A stretch of 38,013 bases of DNA from Xanthobacteraceae bacterium (lineage in GTDB: Bacteria > Pseudomonadota > Alphaproteobacteria > Rhizobiales > Xanthobacteraceae), in NCBI GenBank assembly GCA_004297465.1, contig SCUB01000002.1, positions 1 through 38,013 on the forward strand, given 5' to 3'. The notes under the pieces were generated by a model, which worked only from the letters and a program-made list of their open reading frames with translations, searched no databases and was not told the origin of the DNA. Shown piece after piece: positions 23,761-32,048 of the stretch (within the stretch, counting starts at the first letter, position 1; each line of letters begins with the position of its first letter). The position numbers and the translations under genes were made by a program.

Positions 23761-24483
23761 TTAGATTCCGACGTGCGTGTTGAGGATGTCGGGCGAATGA
23801 CGCAAGGTGTCGCAGTCGCCGTCATACACGATCTCGCCCTTCACCATGATGGTGGCGCGATCCGACAGGTCGAGCAGCACGTCGACATTCTTGTCGACGA
23901 TGATTGTGGCGATTCCGGTTTCCTTGATGTCGTGAACGACAAACCAGATCTGCTGCCGGATCAGGGGCGCGAGGCCCTCGGTGGCCTCGTCCAGGATCAG
24001 CAGGTCGGGATTGGTCAGAAGCGCGCGGCCGATCGCCAGCATCTGCTGCTCGCCGCCGGACAGGTTGGTGCCCTGGCTGGTGAGCCGCTCGGACAGGCGC
24101 GGAAAGCTCGCCAGCACGCGCTCGATGGTCCACTCGTTGCGCCCGTCGAAGCCGGGACGCGCCGCCATGACGAGATGCTCGCGCACCGTCAGGTTGGCGA
24201 AGATGCCGCGGCCTTCCGGCACATAGGCGATGCCCTTGCGGATGATGCGCGAGGTCCTGGCCTGGGTCATATCCTCGCCGCGGACATGGACGGTGCCGCG
24301 GCGCGCGCGCACATGGCCGAGCAGCGTGCGCAGCAGCGTGGTCTTGCCCATGCCGTTGCGCCCCATCAGGCACACCGTCTCGCCGGCGCGCACCGAGAAG
24401 TCGACGCCGTGCAGGACATGGGAATAGCCGTAATAGGTGTGCAGGCCCTTGCCCGCGACAAGAACTTCCGGCGCGGCCGTCAT
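23761..24483 (-). CDS. livF: ABC transporter ATPase LivF (second importer)
   Basis: 240 residues with Walker A GRNGMGKTTLL, signature LSGGEQQML, Walker B LLILDEATEGLAP and the PEGRGIFANLTVREHL segment of LivF. The ATG overlaps the livG stop by 1 base. It is the last subunit gene of the minus-strand importer operon (receptor, livH, livM, livG, livF). It differs from the plus-strand LivF in many positions, so the two systems are old paralogues rather than a recent duplication. Confidence 0.94.
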   Translation of the reverse strand: MTAAPEVLVAGKGLHTYYGYSHVLHGVDFSVRAGETVCLMGRNGMGKTTLLRTLLGHVRARRGTVHVRGEDMTQARTSRIIRKGIAYVPEGRGIFANLTVREHLVMAARPGFDGRNEWTIERVLASFPRLSERLTSQGTNLSGGEQQMLAIGRALLTNPDLLILDEATEGLAPLIRQQIWFVVHDIKETGIATIIVDKNVDVLLDLSDRATIMVKGEIVYDGDCDTLRHSPDILNTHVGI

Positions 24484-25280
24484 CAGTACTTCTCCCGCAG
24501 GTCGCCGAGATAGGCTTCCTGGACCATTGGATTGCTGCGCACCTCGGCGACGGGGCCGGTCGCGATCACGACGCCGTTGACCATCACGGTCATGGTGTGG
24601 GCGATGCTGAACACCGCGTCCATGTCATGTTCGATGAGCAGCAGCGGATAGCTCTTGCCGAGGCTGACCAGGAGCTGGATCACCTTCTCGGCTTCCTCGC
24701 GGCCCATGCCGGCGAGCGGTTCGTCGAGCGCCAGCAATTGCGGGCCGGTGGCCAGCACCATGGCGATCTCAAGCTGGCGCTGTTCGCCATAGCTCATCTT
24801 CGAAGCCACGGCGTCGATGCGCGATCCGAGCCCGGCGCGCACCAGCGCGTCCTCGACGATGTCGTGCAGGTCGTCGTGCCGGCGGGCCGGCAGGATGAAG
24901 CTGAACGAGTGGTGCCGCCGCGCCTGGGCCGCCAGCCAGCAGTTCTCGTAGCAGGTCAGCGACGGATAGATGTTGGTGCGCTGATAGGAGCGGCCGATGC
25001 CGAGCCGGGCCACCTTGTGCGCGGGCAGGCCGGCGATGTTGCGGCCGCCGAACATGATCTCGCCCGCGGTGGGCGGGATGTGGCCGGTCAGCAGGTTGAT
25101 GAGCGAGCTCTTGCCGGCGCCATTGGGGCCGATGATGGCATGGGGCTCGCCGTCGAACACCTTGAGGTCGACGTTGTTGACGGCGACGAGGCCGCCATAG
25201 GACTTGGTCAGGCCGCGGGTTTCCAGAACCGGCTGCCTGGCCGTGAAGGCAGGATCGCCGTGCGCCGTCATGCTGGTCAT
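24483..25280 (-). CDS. livG: ABC transporter ATPase LivG (second importer)
   Basis: 265 residues. The ATG at 25280 overlaps the livM stop by 4 bases; a longer frame to 25427 is a shadow of livM. Walker [17 protein letters not shown], the YQRTNIYPSLT Q-loop, signature MSYGEQRQLEIA and Walker B LLALDEPLAGM are intact, with the long LivG insertion carrying a basic, aromatic stretch (ARRHHSFSFILPARR). It couples ATP hydrolysis to transport with LivF. Confidence 0.94.
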   Translation of the reverse strand: MTSMTAHGDPAFTARQPVLETRGLTKSYGGLVAVNNVDLKVFDGEPHAIIGPNGAGKSSLINLLTGHIPPTAGEIMFGGRNIAGLPAHKVARLGIGRSYQRTNIYPSLTCYENCWLAAQARRHHSFSFILPARRHDDLHDIVEDALVRAGLGSRIDAVASKMSYGEQRQLEIAMVLATGPQLLALDEPLAGMGREEAEKVIQLLVSLGKSYPLLLIEHDMDAVFSIAHTMTVMVNGVVIATGPVAEVRSNPMVQEAYLGDLREKY

Positions 25281-26308
25281 GCGTCCACCTTTTCCGGCAG
25301 CGGTTTGGCCTCGGCGCCAGCGCGCGACTTCCTGAACAGCGGCGCAAGCTGCTCGCCGAGACCGGCGAGGCCGCGCGGGAAGGCCAGCACCATGATGATG
25401 ATGAGGCTGCCGAACAGCAGCAGCCAATGCTGCGTGGCATGCTCGAGCGCGTAGCGGATCACCTCAATGAAGGCGGCGCCTAGCACCGGACCGATCAGGC
25501 TGCCCATGCCGCCGAGGATGACGGTCACCAGCGCGATGCCGGACATGTGCCAGCCCAGCATGCTGGGATTGACGAAGCCGTACTGCACGGCGCCCAGCAC
25601 GCCGGCAAGGCCGGCGAACACCGCGGCGATCACAAAGGCGATGAGTTTGTAGAAATACACGTCATAGCCGAGCCCGCGGGTGCGATACTCGTTGATGCCG
25701 ATGCCGCGGATGACCTTGCCGAACGGCGATTCCAGCATCAGCCGCAGGATCGCGAACGACACCAGCAGCACCCCGAGCGAGACGTAGAAGAACTGCACCT
25801 TGCTTTCGAGATTGATCAGGGTCCTGCCGCCGATTTCCAGGGTCGGCTTGGCGAACAGATAGACGCCGTCCGAGCCGCCGGCCAGCTTCGAGTCGTTGAA
25901 GAAGTAATAGAACATCTGCCCAACAGCGAGCGTGACCATGATGAAATACAGGCCGCTGGTGCGCAGCGCGAAAGCGCCGATGACGAGCGCGATCGCCGCC
26001 ACGCCGCCGAGTACGAGCGGTATGGTGGTCAGAATCGAAGGCGTTGAATATTGCGGCGTCAGCAGGATCAGCAGATAGGCGCCAAGGCCATAGAACGCCG
26101 CATGGCCCATGCTGACCAGGCCGACGATGCCAACCAGCAGGTCGAGGCTCATGCACAGCAGGCCGAAAATCATGATGTAGGTGATCTGCTGCAGGAAGAA
26201 TTCATGCAGGTTGGCGTTCATGGTGCCCTTGAGCAGCGGGAACGCCGCGACCAGCGCGACGATCACCGCACCGATCAGGTAGCCCCAGCGGTTATTGAAG
26301 AATGTCAC
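25277..26308 (-). CDS. livM: ABC transporter permease LivM (second importer)
   Basis: 343 residues from a GTG start, with a GAGGAG ribosome site overlapping the livH stop 13 bases upstream. About nine membrane helices and the family motifs GLVSMGHAAFYGLGAY (about 65-80) and GIGINEYRTRGLGYDVYFYKL (about 215-235, counted loosely) are present. It pairs with LivH. Unlike the first importer, LivM and LivG are separate here. Confidence 0.93.
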   Translation of the reverse strand: MTFFNNRWGYLIGAVIVALVAAFPLLKGTMNANLHEFFLQQITYIMIFGLLCMSLDLLVGIVGLVSMGHAAFYGLGAYLLILLTPQYSTPSILTTIPLVLGGVAAIALVIGAFALRTSGLYFIMVTLAVGQMFYYFFNDSKLAGGSDGVYLFAKPTLEIGGRTLINLESKVQFFYVSLGVLLVSFAILRLMLESPFGKVIRGIGINEYRTRGLGYDVYFYKLIAFVIAAVFAGLAGVLGAVQYGFVNPSMLGWHMSGIALVTVILGGMGSLIGPVLGAAFIEVIRYALEHATQHWLLLFGSLIIIMVLAFPRGLAGLGEQLAPLFRKSRAGAEAKPLPEKVDA

Positions 26309-26321
26309 GGCTCAAGGCTCC

Positions 26322-27188
26322 TCAGGCGCGCGCGAACAGGCCCTGGGGACGCCACAGCAGCACCCCGGCCATGATTGCGTAAACGAGAAAGCTGGAAAAC
26401 TGCGGCAGCAGGACGCGGCCGAAGGTGTCGGCGAGGCCGATCAGCAGCGCGCCGAAAAAGGCGCCCTTGATCGAGCCGACGCCGCCGATCACCACGACCA
26501 CGAAGCTGATGATGATGATGGCGTCGCCCATGCCCGGCGAAACCGAGGTGAGCGGCACCGAGATCGCGCCGGCAAATCCGGTCAGCGCGGCGCCCGCCGC
26601 GAACACCAGCGCGAACAGCATGTTGATGTCGACGCCCAGCGACGACACCATTTCGCGGTTGCTGGCGCCGGCACGGATCCACATGCCGAGTTTGGTCTTC
26701 TGGATGACGAGGGCCATGGTGACAGCCAGCACGGCGCACACCACGGTCACGAAGATCCGGTAATAGGAGAACGCCATGATGTCGCTGACCTGGAACGAGG
26801 AGGAAAGCGCTGGGGGAATGGCGACGCTGTGCACGTCGCTGCCCCAGATGATGCGCTGCGCCTCGTCGAACACCAGGATCAGGCCGAAGGTGATGAGCAC
26901 CTGGTCGAGATGGTTGCGGTTATAGAGCCGGCCGATCAGCACGCGCTCGATCACGAATCCGAGCGCCGCCATGGTAGCGACGGCGCCCAGCACCGCGAGT
27001 ACCAGGCTGCCGGACGATTGGGCGATGCCGAAAGCGACATAGGCGCCGAGCATGTAGAAGGCGCCGTGCGCGAGATTGATGATGCCCATGATGCCGAAGA
27101 TCAGCGTCAGGCCGCTCGCGATCAGGAACAGGATGAGTCCGTACTGAAGGCCGTTGAAGACCTGGACCAGAAATAGACTTAAGCTCAT
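26322..27188 (-). CDS. livH: ABC transporter permease LivH (second importer)
   Basis: 288 residues, the standard LivH length. The N-terminus LFLVQVFNGLQYGLILFLIA and the motif MGIINLAHGAFYMLGAY are diagnostic. The ATG at 27188 has GAGAGGGG upstream; a frame open to 27251 would run through the intercistronic hairpin and is rejected. It is separated from the receptor gene by 82 bases holding that hairpin and a palindrome. Confidence 0.93.
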   Translation of the reverse strand: MSLSLFLVQVFNGLQYGLILFLIASGLTLIFGIMGIINLAHGAFYMLGAYVAFGIAQSSGSLVLAVLGAVATMAALGFVIERVLIGRLYNRNHLDQVLITFGLILVFDEAQRIIWGSDVHSVAIPPALSSSFQVSDIMAFSYYRIFVTVVCAVLAVTMALVIQKTKLGMWIRAGASNREMVSSLGVDINMLFALVFAAGAALTGFAGAISVPLTSVSPGMGDAIIIISFVVVVIGGVGSIKGAFFGALLIGLADTFGRVLLPQFSSFLVYAIMAGVLLWRPQGLFARA

Positions 27189-27206
27189 ATCCGCCCCTCT
27201 CCAGCG

Positions 27207-27216
27207 TTCGTACGAA
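27207..27216. promoter_or_regulatory. Palindrome TTCGTACGAA before livH
   Basis: A perfect 10-base palindrome 18 bases upstream of livH. The same ten bases form the core of the 16-base palindrome upstream of gcdH (36072-36087). A shared transcription-factor site is possible; by chance one expects far fewer than one copy of a given 10-mer in 38 kb. Confidence 0.4.
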
Positions 27217-27247
27217 ATGACCGGCCAAGGATATTGGCCGGTCATTT
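27215..27247. terminator. Strong intercistronic hairpin between receptor and livH
   Basis: AAATGACCGGCCAA (27215-27228) and TTGGCCGGTCATTT (27234-27247) are perfect 14-base complements with a 5-base loop. On the transcribed (minus) strand it follows the receptor stop and ends in TTT only, so it may be a partial terminator or a 3'-end stabiliser. Such structures commonly let the binding protein be made in excess over membrane subunits. Confidence 0.6.
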
Positions 27248-27270
27248 GCATCTAAGTTGATTTAGGAACG

Positions 27271-28464
27271 TCAGCCGGTGAGCTTGCAGCCGCGGGCTGG
27301 ATCGGCCAGTGCCTTGTGGGCGACGCCGATGACTTCATTCTGACCCTTGCGCACTTCACGCAGGTAGATGTCCTGAATCGGATTGTGGGCCTTGGACAGC
27401 GTGAACTTGCCGCGCGGCGAGTCGATGGTGGCGGCTTCCATGGCCTTGTAGAGCTCGGCCTTGGCGCCGGTGTCGCCCTTCACGGCTTTGAAGCCCGCCG
27501 CCAGCAGCAGGCCGGCGTCGTAGCCCTGCACGGCGTAGATGTCGGCTTCCTTGTTGAACGCCTTCTTGTAGTCGGCGCGGAATTTCTTGTTGGTCGGAAG
27601 GTCGAGGTTGTCGGCATAGTGCAGGGTGGTGAGGATGCCTTCGGCCGCTTCACCCTGAGCCTGCAGCACGCCCTCGGTGAGGAAGCCCGAGCCGAGCAGC
27701 GGGATGGATTTGCGCAGGCCCGCGGCCGCGTAGTCCTTCACGTATTTGGCCGCGCCGCCGCCGGCGAAGAACACGAACACCGCGTCCGGCTTGAGCGAGG
27801 CGATTTCCGCAAGGTTGGCCTGGAATTCCACGTCCGGGAAGGGGACCATGATTTCCTTGACGATCTTGCCGCCGAGCGCGGTGAAGCCCTCGGTGAACCC
27901 GCCAATGGCTTCTTCACCGGCGCCATACTTCCAGGTCATGGTTACGACGTTGCGGTAGCCCTTGTCGTAGGCGACCTTGCCCATCGGGAACGGCGGCTGC
28001 CAGTTCGAGAATGAGCTGCGGAAGATGTTGGGCGCGCACAGCGGGCCGGTGGCGGCGCCGGCGCCGGCATTCGGGATCATCAGCAGCGTGCCGGTCTCGC
28101 GGGCGATCTTGACCATGCCCATGACGACGCCGGAATGCACGGTGCCGTAAAGGATGTCGACGTTGCTTTCCTTGATCAGCTTTTCGGCATTGGCCGGTCC
28201 ACGGGCCGGGTTGGATTCGTCATCGAGGGTGATGTACTCGACGTCGCGGCCGCCGAGCTTGCCGCCCGAGGCGGTCAGCGCCAGCTTGAGGGCATTGAAG
28301 CCCGCTTCGCCGAGCTGGGCGTAGGTGCCGGTGAATGGCATCATGATGCCGATCTTGATTTTCGCAGTCTGTCCGATCGCGAAGGTCGGGAAACCGGTGG
28401 CGGCGGCGCCCAGTGCAGCACCGGTGCCTTGAAGAAATTTACGACGGCTGGTCTTGATGTTCAT
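27271..28464 (-). CDS. ABC transporter substrate-binding protein with Tat-like signal (second importer)
   Basis: 397 residues of the LivJ/amide-binding type I periplasmic fold. The N-terminus SRRKFLQGTGAALGAAATG is a twin-arginine signal, expected to be removed near TFAIGQTA. The mature protein begins KIKIGIMMPFTGTYAQLGEAG, followed by DDESNPARGPANAEKLI. The ribosome site GGGAGGAAG is strong. It heads the minus-strand operon; its leader has a 19-20 base tandem repeat and a TACCAAAATAC motif. The Tat signal implies export of a folded protein, unusual beside the Sec-exported receptor of the first importer. The ligand is not identified; short-chain amides, branched amino acids or aromatic acids are all bound by relatives. 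Confidence 0.92.
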   Translation of the reverse strand: MNIKTSRRKFLQGTGAALGAAATGFPTFAIGQTAKIKIGIMMPFTGTYAQLGEAGFNALKLALTASGGKLGGRDVEYITLDDESNPARGPANAEKLIKESNVDILYGTVHSGVVMGMVKIARETGTLLMIPNAGAGAATGPLCAPNIFRSSFSNWQPPFPMGKVAYDKGYRNVVTMTWKYGAGEEAIGGFTEGFTALGGKIVKEIMVPFPDVEFQANLAEIASLKPDAVFVFFAGGGAAKYVKDYAAAGLRKSIPLLGSGFLTEGVLQAQGEAAEGILTTLHYADNLDLPTNKKFRADYKKAFNKEADIYAVQGYDAGLLLAAGFKAVKGDTGAKAELYKAMEAATIDSPRGKFTLSKAHNPIQDIYLREVRKGQNEVIGVAHKALADPARGCKLTG

Positions 28465-28480
28465 GTTTAAGCTTCCTCCC

Positions 28481-28519
28481 TTTGTTTGGTTCTCGTGCCT
28501 TTGTTTTGGTTCTCGTGCC
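28481..28519. repeat. Tandem 19/20-base repeat in the receptor leader
   Basis: TTTGTTTGGTTCTCGTGCC at 28481-28499 is followed immediately by TTTGTTTTGGTTCTCGTGCC at 28500-28519; they differ by one extra T. The copy nearest the gene ends 17 bases from the receptor start codon and overlaps its untranslated leader. It may be a replication-slippage product or a doubled regulatory site. Confidence 0.8.
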
Positions 28520-28529
28520 GCTAAACTGA

Positions 28530-28548
28530 TATTTCAATACCAAAATAC
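28530..28548. promoter_or_regulatory. TACCAAAATAC motif upstream of the second receptor gene
   Basis: TATTTCAATACCAAAATAC matches 16 of 19 positions at 30821-30839 upstream of the tandem GNAT gene. TATT and AATA on the two sides suggest a weak dyad on the minus strand. It lies about 70 bases before the receptor start, a normal operator distance. Confidence 0.4.
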
Positions 28549-28914
28549 GAATAGTTTGGGAATGAGGTTCTTGAAACCCGCGCGCCTCCTGCCGGGAGGC
28601 GGCCCGTCCGCGCGATCATAAAAGGGTTCAGTGGGAGCGAGAAACAAATTTGCAAAACCTCGCGAGGGGCGACTTTGCCTCGGAGGAGGCATTATCCTCT
28701 GCCGCTAATAGGCATCGGATTCCGTCATATCGCCTGCTTCTTCTGAACTTCTCGGATTGGCCGATGCGGCCCGAGACTGTATTTTCATGGCGGGTTTTCC
28801 AGGCACGTCCCATTGACGCGGAGCCACGTGCAAAGCTGCCCCGGAGCGAGGCGGGCGCTGCAATCAGCGCGTGATCTGGCGGCGCGGACACTTATACTGG
28901 GCGAATTCACCAAA
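28549..28914. other. Intergenic stretch without recognisable gene
   Basis: Between the receptor promoter region and the GntR gene promoter. Short open frames of 74 and 87 codons occur on both strands but lack ribosome sites and recognisable sequence. A 7-base-stem hairpin (CGCCTCC-TGCCG-GGAGGCG, 28583-28601) is the only structure I noticed. Confidence 0.5.
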
Positions 28915-28972
28915 TTACATCCGACGTGATTTTTCTCATAGGATGACTCTCGATATTGGTATTTACATCCGA
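28915..28972. promoter_or_regulatory. Two TTACATCCGA direct repeats before the GntR gene
   Basis: Identical 10-mers at 28915-28924 and 28963-28972, 48 bases apart. They lie 38-95 bases upstream of the chosen GntR start, a likely promoter region, and could be half-sites for autoregulation. Confidence 0.4.
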
Positions 28973-29009
28973 TATAACCTGCCATCCAGCAGCGGTGGGC
29001 GTAATTCCG

Positions 29010-29792
29010 ATGATCAAGGGGCTGATGTTGGACGAAGGGCCGCCGTCTCTGACGCGGTCATTTGTCGATGAGCTGCGCGAAGAGATCCTGTCCGGACGCC
29101 AGGCGCCCGACGCGCGGCTGCATTTGCAGGACCTCAAGCACCGCTACCGCATCAGCCTCAGTCCGATCCGGGAAGGGCTGGCCTATCTGATCGCCGAGGG
29201 CTTCGTCATGCCGGTCGGGCAGCGCGGCTATCGGGTGGCGCCGATCTCGCGCGACGGGTTGGCGGAAATCGTCGACCTGCGGATCAATCTCGAACTCGCC
29301 GGCCTGCGCGCCTCGATCGCGCGCGGCGACGAGATGTGGGAACTGCTGCTGCTGACCAGCTATCAGCGGCTGCGCAATTTCGAGCAGCGGCGCTGGAACG
29401 AAAGCGACGCCGGGGAATTCGAAAACCGCAACAGGATGTTCCATCGCGCGCTGATCGGCGCCTGCGGATCGCCGCTGCTGATCCGGTTTGTCGAGATCCT
29501 GAGCGGCATGAGCGATCGTTATCGCCGCCTGTTCCTCAAGAATCATGAGCCGGACCGCGACGTGCCGAAGGAACATGCCGACATCTACGGGGCCGCGCTT
29601 GACCGTGACGCCGATCGCGCCTGCGAGGCCTTGCGACGGCACATCACCCATGTCGCCGATAATGTTCTTGATCTGCTGAAGCCAGCCTCGGACGCAAAGC
29701 CGAGGCTCCGTGCGAGGCGAAATGCGGGCGGCGCGCCAGCCGATGGCCGGCTCGCCGCGCTGGCTGGCATCGCGGCTCTCGGATTGAAGTAA
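29010..29792 (+). CDS. GntR-family regulator, FadR subfamily (FCD domain)
   Basis: 260 residues. The winged helix (about 10-75) contains SFVDELREEILSGRQAPDARL, recognition helix ISLSPIREGL and wing GQRGYRVAPIS. The C-terminal all-helical FCD domain (about 80-225) has NRNRMFHRALIGACGSPLL and a later RRHI segment whose His residues usually bind a metal with the ligand. The start at ATG 29010 has GGTGGG upstream; a TTG at 28956 would place coding sequence over the repeat region. It is divergent from the second Liv operon and 45 bases upstream of the hydratase gene, so both are candidate targets. Effectors of this subfamily are usually small organic acids. Confidence 0.88.
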   Translation: MIKGLMLDEGPPSLTRSFVDELREEILSGRQAPDARLHLQDLKHRYRISLSPIREGLAYLIAEGFVMPVGQRGYRVAPISRDGLAEIVDLRINLELAGLRASIARGDEMWELLLLTSYQRLRNFEQRRWNESDAGEFENRNRMFHRALIGACGSPLLIRFVEILSGMSDRYRRLFLKNHEPDRDVPKEHADIYGAALDRDADRACEALRRHITHVADNVLDLLKPASDAKPRLRARRNAGGAPADGRLAALAGIAALGLK

Positions 29793-29837
29793 CACCGGAT
29801 TCTCAATGCTTTTCAGCACATGCCAGGGAAGATGCTC

Positions 29838-30632
29838 ATGAACAAGATGGATGCCATTGGACGGGTCGCCGGCCAGATCTTCGACGTTCACAAATCGCGC
29901 AAGCCGGTTGCTCCGATCCGCGAGATGCTCACGGCCGGCGCCCTCGACGAGGCCTACGCGGTGCAGGAAACCAACACCAGGCGCTGGCTTGACGAAGGCC
30001 GCAAGCTGGTCGGCCGCAAGATCGGCCTCACCTCGCTCGCGGTGCAGAAGCAACTCGGTGTCGACCAGCCCGACTACGGCATGCTGTTCGACGACATGGC
30101 GGTGCCCGATGGCTGGGAGATGAATGCCGGCCAGCTGATCCAGCCCAAGGTCGAGGCCGAGGTGGCGTTCGTGCTCGGCCGTGATCTCGATTCCGAACAG
30201 ATCACCATCGCCGACGTCATCCGCGCCGTGGAGTTCGCCCTGCCTGCCATCGAGGTGGTCGATTCGCGGATCGCGGACTGGAAGATCGGCATCCTCGACA
30301 CCATCGCCGACAACGCCTCGTCCGGCCTTTACGTGCTCGGCTGCATGCCTGTGAAACTGGACCGGGTCGACCTGCGGCTGTGCGGCATGGTGATGGAGAG
30401 CGCGGGCGAGCCGATTTCGGTCGGTTCGGGCGCCGCGTGTCTCGGCAATCCGCTGTCCGCGGCGCTGTGGCTCGCCAAGACCATGGCCCGCGTCGGCCGG
30501 CCGCTCAAGGCGGGCGACACCATCATGTCGGGCGCGCTGGGTCCAATGGCCGCCGTCAAATGGGGGGATGTGGTCGAAGCCCGGATCGAGGGTCTTGGCT
30601 CGGTGCGCGCCGCGTTTGCGAAGAACACTTAA
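29838..30632 (+). CDS. 2-oxopent-4-enoate hydratase / 4-oxalocrotonate decarboxylase family enzyme
   Basis: 264 residues of the MhpD/fumarylacetoacetase C-terminal fold. [21 protein letters not shown] and the metal-binding [15 protein letters not shown] are typical; later [11 protein letters not shown] and DTIADNASS complete the active-site set. These enzymes hydrate 2-oxopent-4-enoate or decarboxylate 2-oxohex-3-enedioate in meta-cleavage pathways; which one cannot be told from the motifs. The ATG at 29838 has AGGGAAG at a proper distance; ATGs at 29820 and 29832 are in frame but less well placed. No extradiol dioxygenase is in the window, so its partners lie elsewhere. It probably forms a transcription unit with the GntR gene. 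Confidence 0.9.
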   Translation: MNKMDAIGRVAGQIFDVHKSRKPVAPIREMLTAGALDEAYAVQETNTRRWLDEGRKLVGRKIGLTSLAVQKQLGVDQPDYGMLFDDMAVPDGWEMNAGQLIQPKVEAEVAFVLGRDLDSEQITIADVIRAVEFALPAIEVVDSRIADWKIGILDTIADNASSGLYVLGCMPVKLDRVDLRLCGMVMESAGEPISVGSGAACLGNPLSAALWLAKTMARVGRPLKAGDTIMSGALGPMAAVKWGDVVEARIEGLGSVRAAFAKNT

Positions 30633-30819
30633 GTCCTCGTCGACACAAGGCTTTTTCTGCTCCTGGCGGAGGTTCGCGGCTGGCCGGTTCAAGCGGAAGG
30701 CGGGCCGCGACGCAATTCGCGATAGGCCTGTTTTCCCCTATCCATGTGAGGTCCTAACTCCGTGCTTGCGCCGGCGGCGAAAAGTTGTTGCGATAACGCC
30801 TAGGCAGGGCTTTTTAATT

Positions 30820-30839
30820 GTATTAAAGTACCAAAATAC
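30820..30839. promoter_or_regulatory. Dyad with TACCAAAATAC core before the tandem GNAT gene
   Basis: GTATT (30820-30824) and AATAC (30835-30839) are inverted repeats around a TTAAAGTACCAAA-rich centre, in an AT-rich island within a 322-base gap. The right half is identical to 11 bases at 28538-28548 and shares TACCAAA with the inverted repeat at 34629-34656. Confidence 0.4.
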
Positions 30840-30895
30840 TTAATTAAAGCATCGGCCTTTTGATTATGAGGGGGCCCCGCTGCGAGTAAGCGTTG

Positions 30896-30920
30896 TGATG
30901 CCGTCCGAGGGACGGCATCA
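30896..30920 (+). repeat. Perfect 11-base-stem hairpin in the GNAT leader
   Basis: TGATGCCGTCC and GGACGGCATCA enclose a GAG loop. It ends 35 bases before the start codon and 25 before the GAGGGA ribosome site. No T-run follows, so an mRNA 5' stabiliser or protein-binding element is more likely than a terminator. The rest of the gap from 30633 shows no gene. Confidence 0.55.
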
Positions 30921-30954
30921 TCCGGAAGCGACGACCTAACAAGTGAGGGAAGCT

Positions 30955-31920
30955 ATGGCCGACACAAATACAAAATCCCCTGAAGGGACCACTATCCGCA
31001 CTCTTACTCCGGAGGATATCGATCGCGTGGTCGAAATCGACCGTGCCATCACCAAGCAGTCGCGCCGCGGCTTCTTTGAAAAGCGCATCGAGGCGCGGCG
31101 CCGCGAACCCACCGCATTCATCTCGCTGGCCTATGTCGAGAAGGGCGTCGTCGAGGGCTTCCTGCTGGCGCATGTGCTCGACGGCGAATTCGGCGGACGC
31201 CATCCTGTCGCCGTGCTTGACGCGCTCGGAACCACCGAAGCCGTGCGCGGCCATGGTGGCGGGCGGGCGCTGATGGCGGAGCTGGAAAAGATCGCTCGCG
31301 GCCGTGGCGCCAAGGAATTGCGCACCCAGTCGAGCTGGTCCGATCAGCAGCTCACGCACTTCTTTGCGGCGGCCGGTCTCGGGCTTGCGCACCGGCTGGT
31401 GCTCGACCGTCCGTGCGGCAAGCTGGCCAATGAGCAGTCGATCGGCGAGACGTCCCAGGATGATTCGCGGGATCTGTCGCGCGATGTCGTTCCGGTTCGC
31501 TCCATGACGCTCGAGGATCTGCCGGTGGTTACCGGACTTGACCGCCGCGTCACCGGCCGCGACCGTTCCGGCTATTACAAGCGCAAGGTCGCCGAGGCGC
31601 TGCAGGAGAGCGGAATCCGCCTGTCGATGATCGCCACGGTGGACAAGTCGCCGGCCGGCTTTGTCATGGCGCGCGTCGATTACGGCGAGTTCGGCGAGAC
31701 CGAGCCCGAGGCTGTCATCGATACCATCGGCGTCGATCCGGGGTTCGCCGGCAAGCGGGTGGGAACTGCCATGATCTCGCAGCTCCTGGCCAATCTGCAG
31801 AGCCTGCGCGTCGAGCGCGTTCGCACCGAAGTCGACTGGGACAATTTTGAGTTGCTCGCCTTCCTCAAGGGGCTTGGCTTCCAGCCTTCCCAGCGGCTCG
31901 ACTTCGTGCGCGCGCTGTAA
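30955..31920 (+). CDS. Tandem GNAT acetyltransferase-like protein
   Basis: 321 residues with two GNAT domains. Domain 1 (about 10-150) begins IRTLTPEDIDRVVEIDRAIT and has the acetyl-CoA loop VRGHGGGRALM. Domain 2 (about 180-320) begins VRSMTLEDLPVVTGLDRRVTG and has FAGKRVGTAM. The two halves are clearly homologous to each other and to the single-domain GNAT protein at 34873. The ATG at 30955 has GAGGGA 5 bases upstream; the GTG at 30943 is part of that leader. The acetylated substrate is unknown. It precedes the DUF2249/NnrS-like/hemerythrin operon by 128 bases. Confidence 0.85.
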   Translation: MADTNTKSPEGTTIRTLTPEDIDRVVEIDRAITKQSRRGFFEKRIEARRREPTAFISLAYVEKGVVEGFLLAHVLDGEFGGRHPVAVLDALGTTEAVRGHGGGRALMAELEKIARGRGAKELRTQSSWSDQQLTHFFAAAGLGLAHRLVLDRPCGKLANEQSIGETSQDDSRDLSRDVVPVRSMTLEDLPVVTGLDRRVTGRDRSGYYKRKVAEALQESGIRLSMIATVDKSPAGFVMARVDYGEFGETEPEAVIDTIGVDPGFAGKRVGTAMISQLLANLQSLRVERVRTEVDWDNFELLAFLKGLGFQPSQRLDFVRAL

Positions 31921-32048
31921 TCATCCTGCGCCGCGGTCGCGCACAGTGATCGCGGCGCATCTTCTTGCACGGCACGATCCAGGCTAACGGAGATCAAGGC
32001 ATTATCCTGCAGTTGGCGTAGTCTGCCTGCGAAAGGGTGGAGGAGTTG

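Noticed and set aside
28628-28891. 87-codon minus-strand frame in the intergenic region before the GntR gene
   Set aside because: No ribosome site, no recognisable sequence and an overlapping 74-codon frame on the other strand; likely chance.
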